From Rhizobium subbaraonis (GTDB lineage: Bacteria; Pseudomonadota; Alphaproteobacteria; Rhizobiales; Rhizobiaceae): a DNA stretch of 64,000 bases. The position numbers were made by a program, and so were the translations under genes. This document shows positions 25,496 through 34,075 of this stretch, piece after piece. Position 1 is the first letter of the stretch, and each line of letters opens with the position of its first letter. Below the pieces are notes generated by a model. The model did not search any database. It was not told the DNA's origin and saw nothing but the letters and a program-made list of their open reading frames with translations. The stretch lies in assembly GCF_900220975.1 (NCBI RefSeq), contig NZ_OBQD01000002.1, forward strand, positions 1 to 64,000. The letters are read 5' to 3'.

Positions 25496-26470
25496 ATGAA
25501 ATTTCGCCATCTACTGACAGCCGTTGCCTTTGCGTTCTGCGCCAGCACGGCAAATGCCCAGACATTCCAGCTGTCTCACAATGCAGGCGCCGGCAATCCG
25601 AAGGATGTCGCCTCGCTGAAGTTCTCCGAGATCGTCAAAGAAAAGTCGGGCGGCCGCCTTCAGGTTGACGTCGGCGGTGCCGCGCAGTTCGGCGACGACG
25701 CCGAGACCATCACAAACATGCGCCTTGGCACGATTGCCTTTTCGGCAAACTCGCAGGGCACCACCTCTGCGGTCGTGCCTGAGATTGCACTTCTGGGCCT
25801 GCCCTTCCTGTTCCAGAACCTCGAGCAGGCCGAAGCCGTAATGGACGGCCCGGTCGGCGACAAGATTGCAGCCGCCGCCGAAGCGCAGGGGCTGGTCGTC
25901 CTTGGATGGTGGAACAACGGCATTCGTGAAGTGTCCAATTCCAAGAAGCCGATCGTGACGCCGGAAGACCTGAAGGGCATGAAAATCCGCACGCCGCCGG
26001 ATCCGATGACGATCGACATTTTCGAAGCGCTCGGCGCCTCGCCGACTCCCATGGCCTTCTCCGAGCTTTACATCGCGCTCCAGCAGGGCGTGGTCGATGG
26101 TCAGGAAAACCCGCTGATCAACATTTATTCGTCGAAGCTGCATGAAGTGCAGCCCTTCATCTCGATGAGCAACCACAAGTACGAGGCGACCCCCTTCCTG
26201 GCTTCGAAGATCGTCTTTGATGGCCTCTCCGCCGAAGACCAGGAAATCGTCCGCGCTGCCGCCAAGGAAGCCGGTGAGCTGAACCGAAAGATGGTACGCG
26301 ACCAGTCGAACGAACTGCGCGCCACGCTTGAGGCAGCCGGCATCAAGTTCAACGAGGTCGATCCCGCACCTTTCGTTGCGGCCACGCAGCCGGTCTACGA
26401 AAAGTGGCGTGCCCAGTATCCGGAACTCGTCGATGAACTCATCGCAGCGGCCAAGGAAGCCGCCCAGTGA
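25496..26470 (+). CDS. TRAP transporter solute-binding protein, DctP family (copy 1)
   Basis: 324 residues with a signal peptide (MKFRHLLTAVAFAFCASTANA) and GGGAGGAG before the ATG. The DctP landmarks are present: the Arg in MKIRTPPDPMT that normally binds a substrate carboxylate, ALGASPTPMAFSELYIALQQ, and VDGQENPLINIYSSKL. This favours an acidic or hydroxy-acid ligand, although the family is broader. It is paralogous to the protein at 32110-33087. It overlaps the DctQ gene by one base. Confidence 0.94.
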   Translation: MKFRHLLTAVAFAFCASTANAQTFQLSHNAGAGNPKDVASLKFSEIVKEKSGGRLQVDVGGAAQFGDDAETITNMRLGTIAFSANSQGTTSAVVPEIALLGLPFLFQNLEQAEAVMDGPVGDKIAAAAEAQGLVVLGWWNNGIREVSNSKKPIVTPEDLKGMKIRTPPDPMTIDIFEALGASPTPMAFSELYIALQQGVVDGQENPLINIYSSKLHEVQPFISMSNHKYEATPFLASKIVFDGLSAEDQEIVRAAAKEAGELNRKMVRDQSNELRATLEAAGIKFNEVDPAPFVAATQPVYEKWRAQYPELVDELIAAAKEAAQ

Positions 26471-27036
26471 TGACGGCGGCTCCTGTTCGGGCAACGGATG
26501 GCAAGGCGGGTTCTCCCGTCTTGCACATCGCCAATCTGGCCGGGCGCGCGCTCGATCAGATTGCAATCGTCATCGCCGTCTCCTCCGTCGTCGTCATCTT
26601 CCTGGCCCTGATGGCGGAAGTCGTCGTTCGCTATTTCACCTCTGCCGGACTAGGCTGGCCGAACGAAGTGCCCAACCTGCTCTTCCCGTGGTTGATCATG
26701 GGCGGCATCGTCGTCGGCGCCCAGCGCGGTGCCCACATCGCGGCCGAAGCGCTACGCTCCATGCTGGACGCGGCGAAGCTGCGCCTTCTGCTGATGGCCA
26801 TCAATCTGCTCGTAGCCATTTCGTTCGCCTACCTCGCCTGGCTTTCCCTGCAGGTAATCCAGATCACCAAGGTCCAGGTCTTTCCCATGACCGGTCTTGG
26901 CCAAGCCTGGGCGTACAGTTCTCTTCTCTTCGGCTTCGGCGGCATCGCGCTGGCGGCCGTCGTCAATCTCATTCGGGTGGCCTACGCAGCGGATCCGCGG
27001 CTTATCCACCAGACGGAAACGGAGCATATGACATGA
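26470..27036 (+). CDS. TRAP transporter small permease, DctQ family (copy 1)
   Basis: 188 residues, four membrane helices, with the motif VVRYFTSAGLGWPNEVPNLL followed by LIMGGIVVGAQRGAHIAAEA. The start is taken at ATG 26470, overlapping the binding-protein stop by one base; a GTG three bases earlier is possible. It pairs with the large permease, with which it overlaps by ATGA. Confidence 0.93.
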   Translation: MTAAPVRATDGKAGSPVLHIANLAGRALDQIAIVIAVSSVVVIFLALMAEVVVRYFTSAGLGWPNEVPNLLFPWLIMGGIVVGAQRGAHIAAEALRSMLDAAKLRLLLMAINLLVAISFAYLAWLSLQVIQITKVQVFPMTGLGQAWAYSSLLFGFGGIALAAVVNLIRVAYAADPRLIHQTETEHMT

Positions 27037-28292
27037 CAGCCGTCATGACCGGCATTTTCGCCGTCCTTCTGGCCCTGTCCGTCCCTGTCGGCTATGCGCT
27101 GATCATCGCCGCCGGCACGGCCATTCTATTCCATGGCGGAACGCCCACGGTGCTCGCCGTTGTCAAGCTGTTCCAGCCCACTCAGAGCTTCCCGCTGCTG
27201 GCCATTCCCTTCTTCATTTTGTCCGGCTCGCTGATGATGTCGGGCACGCTCGGCCAGAAGCTCGTGCAGTTCGCAGCCGCTCTCGTCGGCCGCTTCCATG
27301 GCGGTATGGGCCAGGTCACCGTCGTCGGCTCCACCATTTTCGGTGGCGTCTCCGGGTCCGCGGTGGCGGAAGCATCAGCGCTCGGTTCCATGCTGATCCC
27401 CTGGCAGAAGCGTGAGGGCTATCCGGCCGGTTTTGCCGCCGCCGTCACAGCCTCGTCCTCGACGATCGCGGGTCTCATTCCGCCGTCGATTCCGCTCATC
27501 CTCTATTCCACCGTCTCCAATGCCTCCATCGCAGCACTGTTCTCAGCCGCTGTTCTGCCCGGCCTGATGCTCGCCGCCGGCATGATGCTGGTCTGCTACC
27601 TGTCGGGTCGTATCCGCAATTTTCCGCGGCTCACCGACCAGACGCATCTGCGCTCCGTCGGCAAATCGATACTTTCCGCCCTACCCGCGCTGCTGATGCC
27701 GTTCTTCATCGTCGTGCTGCTGCGCGCCGGCATAGCAACGCCGACCGAGGTCAGCGTCATCGCAGTGTTCTATGCGCTTGTCGTCAGCCTCGTTGTCTAC
27801 CGCGACCTGACCTGGGCACGCCTCCATGAGGCCCTGGTGGGCACCGTGATTACCACCGGCATCGTCATGCTGGTCATTACCGCCTCCAGCCTGGTCGGCC
27901 ACGTCCTCATCACCGAGCGTGTTCCAACGATTGTGGCGCAGTGGGCGCAGGACACGCTGGTCAATGCCATTCTGATCATCCTCATGATGAACGTCATCAT
28001 GCTCGTGGTCGGCATGTTCCTCGACCTGCCGGCAGCGATCCTGTTGCTGGGGCCGACCTTCGTGGCTATCGGGCAGGCGATCGGCTTGGATCCAATCCAG
28101 CTTGGCATCATGATCTGCATCAATCTGTCGATCGGCCTCTTCACGCCGCCCATCGGCACCACGCTGTTCATCGGCGCGGCCATAGCGCGCGTGCCGATCG
28201 GCGCCGTCGTCAAGGAGCTCTGGCCCTTCTATCTCGTCGCCTTCATGGTGCTGATACTGATGTCATACGTTCCGGCACTCACAATCTATTGA
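27033..28292 (+). CDS. TRAP transporter large permease, DctM family (copy 1)
   Basis: 419 residues, about 12 membrane helices, GGVSGSAVAEASALGSMLIP in the first half and the re-entrant TPPIGTTLFIGAAIA near the end. It is the sodium-coupled channel of the TRAP system. The start ATG overlaps DctQ by four bases. Its C-terminal half is nearly identical to the copy at 30288-31547. Confidence 0.95.
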   Translation: MTAVMTGIFAVLLALSVPVGYALIIAAGTAILFHGGTPTVLAVVKLFQPTQSFPLLAIPFFILSGSLMMSGTLGQKLVQFAAALVGRFHGGMGQVTVVGSTIFGGVSGSAVAEASALGSMLIPWQKREGYPAGFAAAVTASSSTIAGLIPPSIPLILYSTVSNASIAALFSAAVLPGLMLAAGMMLVCYLSGRIRNFPRLTDQTHLRSVGKSILSALPALLMPFFIVVLLRAGIATPTEVSVIAVFYALVVSLVVYRDLTWARLHEALVGTVITTGIVMLVITASSLVGHVLITERVPTIVAQWAQDTLVNAILIILMMNVIMLVVGMFLDLPAAILLLGPTFVAIGQAIGLDPIQLGIMICINLSIGLFTPPIGTTLFIGAAIARVPIGAVVKELWPFYLVAFMVLILMSYVPALTIY

Positions 28293-28299
28293 GGACAGC

Positions 28300-29181
28300 A
28301 TGACCAAGACCATCGCCTTCGTCGGGCTGGGCTCCATGGGCCTGCCCATGGCCACCAACCTGGCCAAGACCGGATACGCCGTCCATGGCTTCGACACGCG
28401 GCCGCAAGCCATGGACGCGCTTGCCGCAGCTGGCGGGGTCCGCCCCGAAAGCGTCGCATCGGCCTGCCAGCATGCCGATGCTCTGATCCTCATGGTGGTC
28501 AACGCCGCCCAGGCGCGGACCGTGCTAATCGAGGCCGGAGCGCTCGCCGCGCTTCCCGCCGGCGCGCATGTCTGCCTCATGGCAACATGCCCGCCGGACG
28601 AGGTCACGGCGCTGGAAACCGAGGTCCGGGCAGCTGGCAAGCGCCTCGTCGACTGCCCCGTCTCCGGCGGAGTCGTCGGCGCGAAGGCCGCGACCCTGAC
28701 CATCATGGTCGGCGCGGCGAAGGAGGACTTCGACGCCGTCGCGCCGATCCTTCGCGCCATGGGCGACAAGCTCTACCATTGCGGCCAGAAGGTCGGACAG
28801 GGCGCGGTCGTCAAGGCGATCAACCAGCTTCTCTGCGGTGTTCACCTGGCCGCGGCGGGTGAAGCCATGGCGCTGGGCGAAAAGGCCGGCGTCGATGTTG
28901 CAACTCTTCTCGAGATCGTCTCCGGCTCGGCGGCCTCGAGCTGGATGCTGAAGGACCGGGGCCCGCGCATGCTGATGGAAACACCGCCGGTAACGAGCGC
29001 TGTCGACATCTTCGTCAAGGATCTCGGCATCGCACTTTCCGCCGGGCGTTCCGCGGGCATGGGACTGCCGCTGGCAGCCGCCGCGCATCAGATGTTCCTG
29101 GCAGAAAGCGGTAGCGGAAACGGTCTGGCCGACGACAGCCAGGTCGTCGCTGCCTACCGGCGCCTCAACGGCATCTCTTGA
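28300..29181 (+). CDS. NAD-binding beta-hydroxyacid dehydrogenase (LtnD-like)
   Basis: 293 residues of the 3-hydroxyisobutyrate dehydrogenase family. Cofactor motif FVGLGSMGLPMA at 8-18, substrate motif DCPVSGGVVGAKAATLTIM near 118-136, catalytic Lys172 and Asn175 in KAINQLLCGVHLAA. The CGVHLAAA segment and length resemble L-threonate dehydrogenase (LtnD), which oxidises four-carbon sugar acids. It follows the TRAP permease gene by seven bases, so the imported compound is probably a hydroxy- or sugar acid that it oxidises, feeding the divergent transketolase/kinase operon. Confidence 0.88.
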   Translation: MTKTIAFVGLGSMGLPMATNLAKTGYAVHGFDTRPQAMDALAAAGGVRPESVASACQHADALILMVVNAAQARTVLIEAGALAALPAGAHVCLMATCPPDEVTALETEVRAAGKRLVDCPVSGGVVGAKAATLTIMVGAAKEDFDAVAPILRAMGDKLYHCGQKVGQGAVVKAINQLLCGVHLAAAGEAMALGEKAGVDVATLLEIVSGSAASSWMLKDRGPRMLMETPPVTSAVDIFVKDLGIALSAGRSAGMGLPLAAAAHQMFLAESGSGNGLADDSQVVAAYRRLNGIS

Positions 29182-29261
29182 CATCGACGGCACGCCGCCG
29201 CCCATTGGCGAACGGCGTGCCGGATCTTCCCCGGCACGCCCCCTATCGTGCGGAGACCGGC

Positions 29262-30236
29262 GTGGCCATCAATCCCAATCTGAACTCGCTTGCCTATTTC
29301 GAGGCCGTGGCCCGCACCGGGCGCGTGTCGCTGGCCGCCGCAGAACTCGGCGTCTCCGCTGCCGCCGTCAGCCAGCAGCTCAAGCAGCTTGAGGAGCAAT
29401 GGGGTGTGCGCCTCTTTCGCCGCAAGGACCGACGTCTGACGCTCACGCTCGATGGCGAGATGCTCTTCCAGGCGACCACGAATGCCTTCCGCATGATCCG
29501 GGGCGCGCGCGCCGTTGTCCTGCGCCAGCGCAACAGCTGGCAACTGACCGTGCGCTCCAGCCCGAGTTTCGCCGTTCGATGGCTGACGCCCCGCCTGAAA
29601 CATTTTCTGGATGCCAATCCCGACTGGGGCGTGCGTGTCGATGCAACACCGGATTTCTCCGACTTCGAAACGGAGGCGATCGATCTCGACATGCGCTACG
29701 GCGCTGGCGCGTGGGAGGGCCTGCACACCGAATGCATCATCAACGACTTCTTCCTGCCGATGTGCAGCCCGGCCTATCGCGATGCGCTCGCCGCCCTCAA
29801 CAGCGATCCGGCCGGCCTGCTCGCCAATGCGCGGCTGATCCACTCGGTCAAAACGCTTTACCAATGGGATGCCTGGCTGCTGGTTCACGGAATTGATCCG
29901 CCACTGGAACAGGCACCGCTGCGGTTCGACCGATCCTCGATGGCGATCCAGCTGGCGCGCGACGGCGCCGGCGTCGTGCTCGATTCCGCAACGTTAGCCC
30001 AAGAGGACCTTGAGCGAGGAACGCTCGTGCCGCTGTCGACCACCTTCGAAGTCGTCGAATTTCCGGCCTACTGGATCGCCTGCCCGCCTCGCCACGTCAA
30101 CCGGCGCACCGTTCGGATCTTCTCCGACTGGATCCGCGAACAGGGCCGCAGTTTCGACCGGCAGGCCCGCTCCTTGCTGACAGAGCTAGGCTGCCGGATC
30201 CGGTTCGCCACCGACGACGAACCGGTCCTTCGATAA
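29262..30236 (+). CDS. LysR-family transcriptional regulator (GcvA-like)
   Basis: 324 residues from GTG 29262, with GGAGA eight bases upstream; the frame is open to a TTG at 29178. Helix-turn-helix GRVSLAAAELGVSAAAVSQQ near 22-41, followed by LKQLEEQWGVRLFRR. The effector domain resembles GcvA-type regulators (VRSSPSFAVRWLTPRL). It lies between the two inverted TRAP operons and reads with the first. It probably controls one or both. Confidence 0.9.
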   Translation: MAINPNLNSLAYFEAVARTGRVSLAAAELGVSAAAVSQQLKQLEEQWGVRLFRRKDRRLTLTLDGEMLFQATTNAFRMIRGARAVVLRQRNSWQLTVRSSPSFAVRWLTPRLKHFLDANPDWGVRVDATPDFSDFETEAIDLDMRYGAGAWEGLHTECIINDFFLPMCSPAYRDALAALNSDPAGLLANARLIHSVKTLYQWDAWLLVHGIDPPLEQAPLRFDRSSMAIQLARDGAGVVLDSATLAQEDLERGTLVPLSTTFEVVEFPAYWIACPPRHVNRRTVRIFSDWIREQGRSFDRQARSLLTELGCRIRFATDDEPVLR

Positions 30237-30287
30237 GAGGGCTGCTCTCTTTCCTACGCTCACAACGCGAAAAGCAATATTTGCACC

Positions 30288-31547
30288 TCAGTACATCGTG
30301 AAAGCCGGGACGTAGGATATCAAGCCGAGTACGGCCGCAGCGACAAGATAGAAGGGCCAGAGCTCTTTGGCCACCACGCCGATGGGCACGCGGGCGATGG
30401 CCGCACCGATGAACAGCGTGGTGCCGATGGGCGGCGTGAACAGTCCTATCGACAGATTGATACAGATCATGATGCCAAGCTGGATTGGATCCAGGCCGAT
30501 CGCCTGCCCGATGGCCACGAAGGTCGGTCCCAGCAAAAGGATCGCTGCCGGCAGATCGAGGAACATGCCGACAACCAGCATGATGACGTTCATCATGAGG
30601 ATGATCAGGATCATCGTGCCCAGCGTCTGTTGCGCCCATTGCGCCACCATGGTGGGGACCCGCTCGGTGATGAGCACATGGCCGACCAGGCTGGAGGCGG
30701 TGATGACAAGCATGACGATGCCCGTCGTGACGACCGTTCCGACCAGCGCGGCATAGATGCTCTTGAAGGTCAGATCACGGTAGACGACGGCGCTGACGAC
30801 AAGCGCATAGAACACCGCGATGACGCTGACCTCGGTCGGAGTGGCGATGCCGGCGCGAAGCAGAAGAACGATGAACAGCGGCATGGCGAGCGCTGGGAGA
30901 GCCGAAACGAGCAGCTTGCCGAAGGGCGGGAAATGCGAGCGATCGGTGAGCCGCGGGAAATTGCGGATACGACCCGACAGGTAGCAGGCCACCATCATGC
31001 CGGCGGCGAGCATCAGGCCGGGCAGGATGCCGGCCGTGAACAGCGCTGCGATGGAGACGTTGGCGACGGTTGAATAGAGAATGAGTGGGATCGATGGCGG
31101 GATAAGACCGGCGATCGTCGCCGAGGAGGCGGTGACGGCGGCGGCAAAACCGGCCGGATAGCCCTCGCGCTTCTGCCAGGGGATCAGCATGGAACCGAGC
31201 GCCGAGGCTTCCGCCACGGCCGAGCCGGAGACGCCGCCGAAGATGGTCGAGCCGACGACAGTCACCTGACCCATGCCGCCATGGAAGCGTCCGACGAGGG
31301 CAGCGGCGAGCTGGACAAGCCTCTTGCCGAGCGTGCCGGACATCATCAGCGAGCCGGCGAGGATGAAGAAGGGGATGGCAAGCAGAGGGAAGCTCTGGGT
31401 CGGCTGAAACAGCTTGACGACCGCAAGCACCGTCGGCGTTCCGCCATGCCACAGGATGGCACCGCCGGAGGCGATGATGAGGGCGTATCCGACCGGCATG
31501 GAGAGTGCCAGAAGGACCGCGAAGATGGCGAGCATGATCGCAGTCAT
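30288..31547 (-). CDS. TRAP transporter large permease, DctM family (copy 2)
   Basis: 419 residues, exactly the length of copy 1. It shares long identical runs, such as FLDLPAAILLLGPTFVAIGQ and the TPPIGTTLFIGAAIA re-entrant segment. It starts at ATG 31547 and overlaps the DctQ gene by four bases. It faces the LysR gene at its 3' end across 51 bases. Confidence 0.95.
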   Translation of the reverse strand: MTAIMLAIFAVLLALSMPVGYALIIASGGAILWHGGTPTVLAVVKLFQPTQSFPLLAIPFFILAGSLMMSGTLGKRLVQLAAALVGRFHGGMGQVTVVGSTIFGGVSGSAVAEASALGSMLIPWQKREGYPAGFAAAVTASSATIAGLIPPSIPLILYSTVANVSIAALFTAGILPGLMLAAGMMVACYLSGRIRNFPRLTDRSHFPPFGKLLVSALPALAMPLFIVLLLRAGIATPTEVSVIAVFYALVVSAVVYRDLTFKSIYAALVGTVVTTGIVMLVITASSLVGHVLITERVPTMVAQWAQQTLGTMILIILMMNVIMLVVGMFLDLPAAILLLGPTFVAIGQAIGLDPIQLGIMICINLSIGLFTPPIGTTLFIGAAIARVPIGVVAKELWPFYLVAAAVLGLISYVPAFTMY

Positions 31548-32110
31548 AATGCGTGCTCCGGATCGGATTGGTTCAAGAATTGCGGGTCCTGCGCGAAGGC
31601 GACCCGCACGGTGTTGACCAGCGAGGCGAGCGCGATGCCGCCGAAGCCGAAGAGCAGGGCGGAATAGGCCCAGGCCTGGCCCAGCCCCGTCATCGGGAAA
31701 ACCTGGGCCTTGGTGATGGCGATGACCTGGAGCGAGAGCCAAGCGAGGTAAGCGAAGGCGAAGGCGACGAGCACATGCAGCAGCACGAGAAGCTTGCGCA
31801 GTTGCTCGGTGCTTAGAAAGCTACGGATGGCCTCGGCGGCGATATGGGTTCCGCGCTGTGCACCGATGACGATGCCGCCCATGACGAGCCAAGGGAAGAG
31901 TAGGTTCGGCACCTCGTTGGGCCACCCAAGGCCGGCGGAGGTGAAATAGCGCACGACGACCTCGGCCATCAGCGCCATAAAGATGGCAACGATGGAGCCG
32001 ACGGAGATCACGATGGCGGCGTAGTCGATGAAGAGACCGGCCATGTTGGAGACGCGCAAGGCGGGCGGACCCGCCTTGACGTCATAGAGGGGGGAACTGG
32101 GCCGTCCCAT
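31544..32110 (-). CDS. TRAP transporter small permease, DctQ family (copy 2)
   Basis: 188 residues, the same length as copy 1, sharing VVRYFTSAGLGWPNEVPNLL and the segment around AQVFPMTGLGQAWAYS. Four membrane helices. The start ATG overlaps the stop of the binding-protein gene by one base, as in copy 1. Confidence 0.93.
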   Translation of the reverse strand: MGRPSSPLYDVKAGPPALRVSNMAGLFIDYAAIVISVGSIVAIFMALMAEVVVRYFTSAGLGWPNEVPNLLFPWLVMGGIVIGAQRGTHIAAEAIRSFLSTEQLRKLLVLLHVLVAFAFAYLAWLSLQVIAITKAQVFPMTGLGQAWAYSALLFGFGGIALASLVNTVRVAFAQDPQFLNQSDPEHAL

Positions 32111-33087
32111 TACTTCGCCGCTGCCTGCTTGGCAGCCGACACCAGCTCGTCGACGAGCTCCGGATACTGCGCCCGCCACTTCTCATACACGGGCTGCGTT
32201 GCCGCAACGAATGGTGCAGGATCGACGTCGTTGAAAGTCACGCCGGCTTCCTGCAGCTTTCCATAGAGTTCCTCGCTCTGCTGGCGAACCATCTGACGGT
32301 TCAGCTGACCCGCTTCGACAGCGGCTTTGCGAATGATGTCCTGATCCGCCGGCGAGAGCGAAGCGAAAACGATCTTCGAGGCCAGGAACGGCACGGATTC
32401 AAACTTGTGGTTGGTGCGGCTGATAAAGGGCTGAACCTCGTAGAGCTTCGAGGAATAGATGTTGATCAGCGGGTTCTCCTGACCGTCGACCACCTTCTGC
32501 TGGAGCGCGATATAAAGCTCGGAGAAGGCCATGGGGGTCGGCGATGCGCCGAGCGCCTCGAAGATGTCGATGGTTATCGGGTCCGGCGGCGTGCGGATCT
32601 TCATACCGGCTAGATCCCCCGGGGCGACGATAGGCTTGATGGAGTTCGACGTCTCGCGGATGCCATTGTTCCACCACGCGAGAATGTAGATGCCCTGCTT
32701 TTCGGCGGCTGCGGCGATCTTCTCGCCTACCGGGCCATCCATCACGGCCTCCGCCTGCTCGAGGCTTTGAAACAGAAACGGAAGGCCCAGAAGACCGATC
32801 TCCGGCACCGCTCCAGACGTTGCACCCTGCGCATTGGCCGAGAAGGCTATGGTGCCGAGGCGAATGTTCGTCACGCTTTCCGCATCGTCACCGAACTGCG
32901 AGCTGGTACCGACATCGACGGTGATGCGCCCGTCCGTGCGCTCCTTGACAAGTTCGGCGAATTTCAGGGACGCGGTGTCCTTGGGATTGCCGGTGGCCGC
33001 ACTGTGTGAAATCTGGAATTGCTGCGCGGCAGCGGAACTGGCGCACAACGAGACGACCAGAGCTGCGACGATATTGCGAACTTTCAT
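32110..33087 (-). CDS. TRAP transporter solute-binding protein, DctP family (copy 2)
   Basis: 325 residues with a signal peptide (MKVRNIVAALVVSLCASSAAA) and the same ligand landmarks as copy 1 (MKIRTPPDPITIDIFEALGA, VDGQENPLINIYSSKL). Both proteins end with the stretch APFVAATQPVYEKWRAQYPE. The N-terminal and central parts differ more than the permeases do, which suggests the two copies bind related but not identical ligands. Confidence 0.94.
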   Translation of the reverse strand: MKVRNIVAALVVSLCASSAAAQQFQISHSAATGNPKDTASLKFAELVKERTDGRITVDVGTSSQFGDDAESVTNIRLGTIAFSANAQGATSGAVPEIGLLGLPFLFQSLEQAEAVMDGPVGEKIAAAAEKQGIYILAWWNNGIRETSNSIKPIVAPGDLAGMKIRTPPDPITIDIFEALGASPTPMAFSELYIALQQKVVDGQENPLINIYSSKLYEVQPFISRTNHKFESVPFLASKIVFASLSPADQDIIRKAAVEAGQLNRQMVRQQSEELYGKLQEAGVTFNDVDPAPFVAATQPVYEKWRAQYPELVDELVSAAKQAAAK

Positions 33088-33385
33088 GACTATCCTCCAC
33101 TTGTTGTCACGAACGGTACAGCGTTTCGGGCTCCCCACCCGAACATTGGGCCAAGCAACGGCAACACAGACCCTCGCGCACCTGATCGACAGGTGTCGCT
33201 GGCGTGATACCAATCTGGCTTGGTTGAACAGACGCTCCTGTTTCAGGGAACGCCGATCAGATCGCTCTCCTCCTGGGAACGAACCGATCCTTGCTGCATT
33301 CAGATTGCAGTTTCCATCTGCGGCGCGGCCGCCTGTTTCCGTACCGGCCACTGAATATTGATCATGAACACCTCTCCTACCGTTT
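33088..33385 (-). promoter_or_regulatory. 298-base leader upstream of TRAP copy 2
   Basis: No gene. It contains the inverted repeat ACCAA, six bases, TTGGT at 33209-33224, a form compatible with a FadR/GntR-type operator, and a GGAGGATAG ribosome-binding site just before the binding-protein start. It separates the GntR gene from the transporter it probably controls, so the transporter likely has its own promoter. Confidence 0.4.
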
Positions 33386-34045
33386 CTACATCTGAAGCAG
33401 CAGCTTCTTCAGGATCTCTCGCACGAGATGGCGGTGATCCTGGCAAAGCTTGCGCGCCTTCTCACTGTCACCGGCGGCAATGGCAGCGATGATCAGCCGG
33501 TGCTCCCGGACGGAATTTGCCCGGTCGACATGAATCGGGCTGACGAATGAAAGCACCGATTTCATCTGGTCGCGAACCGAGTAATAACTGCTGGAGATCA
33601 GCCCATTCTCGGACATGTCGAAGATGATCTGGTGAAACTGCCCGTCCAGTTCCGCCCATATCCGCGCCTGGTCGCGGTCCAGGTTCTCCTCCATCCTGTC
33701 GACCAGCGGCGTCAGCAGCGCTTCCAGCTCCTGTCCGTCGACATCGCCGGCGGCAACACGTTCTGCCAGCAGATATCCCGCCATGCCGTCCAGCGCCTCG
33801 ACCAGTTCGTAACCCTTGATGAGGTCTTGCATCGTGAAATGGCGCACGAACGTCCCAGAGCGCGGAATGACCTCCACCAACCCGTCCGCCTCCAGCCGCT
33901 TGATGGCGTCGCGCACCGGCGTGATGCTCATCTCGAATTCACTGGCGATGCGGTGAATGTCGAGGGGAGCCGACGGACGCAGACCACCATTGATGATCCT
34001 GTCCCGCAGCGTTTCATACGCCTTGTCGGAATAGTTTCGCGTCAT
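33386..34045 (-). CDS. GntR-family regulator, FCD (FadR) subfamily
   Basis: 219 residues from ATG 34045, chosen because GGGAAGG lies just upstream; a GTG at 34063 adds six residues. N-terminal winged helix (YETLRDRIINGGLRP, MSITPVRDAIKRLEADGLVE) and the all-helical FCD domain with metal-type residues (ELDGQFHQIIFD, EHRLIIAAIAAGD). It is the third gene after the aldehyde and alcohol dehydrogenases. It probably represses the divergent 36.6-36.8 kb promoters and responds to a carboxylate metabolite. Confidence 0.92.
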   Translation of the reverse strand: MTRNYSDKAYETLRDRIINGGLRPSAPLDIHRIASEFEMSITPVRDAIKRLEADGLVEVIPRSGTFVRHFTMQDLIKGYELVEALDGMAGYLLAERVAAGDVDGQELEALLTPLVDRMEENLDRDQARIWAELDGQFHQIIFDMSENGLISSSYYSVRDQMKSVLSFVSPIHVDRANSVREHRLIIAAIAAGDSEKARKLCQDHRHLVREILKKLLLQM

Positions 34046-34075
34046 CGCCTTCCCTCTGGGCACCGCAGGGCCTCT

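Noticed and set aside
26328-27032. Extension of the first DctM frame 705 bases upstream
   Set aside because: The upstream part lies within the DctP and DctQ genes in another frame. The DctM start at 27033 has the standard ATGA overlap and matches the length of copy 2.
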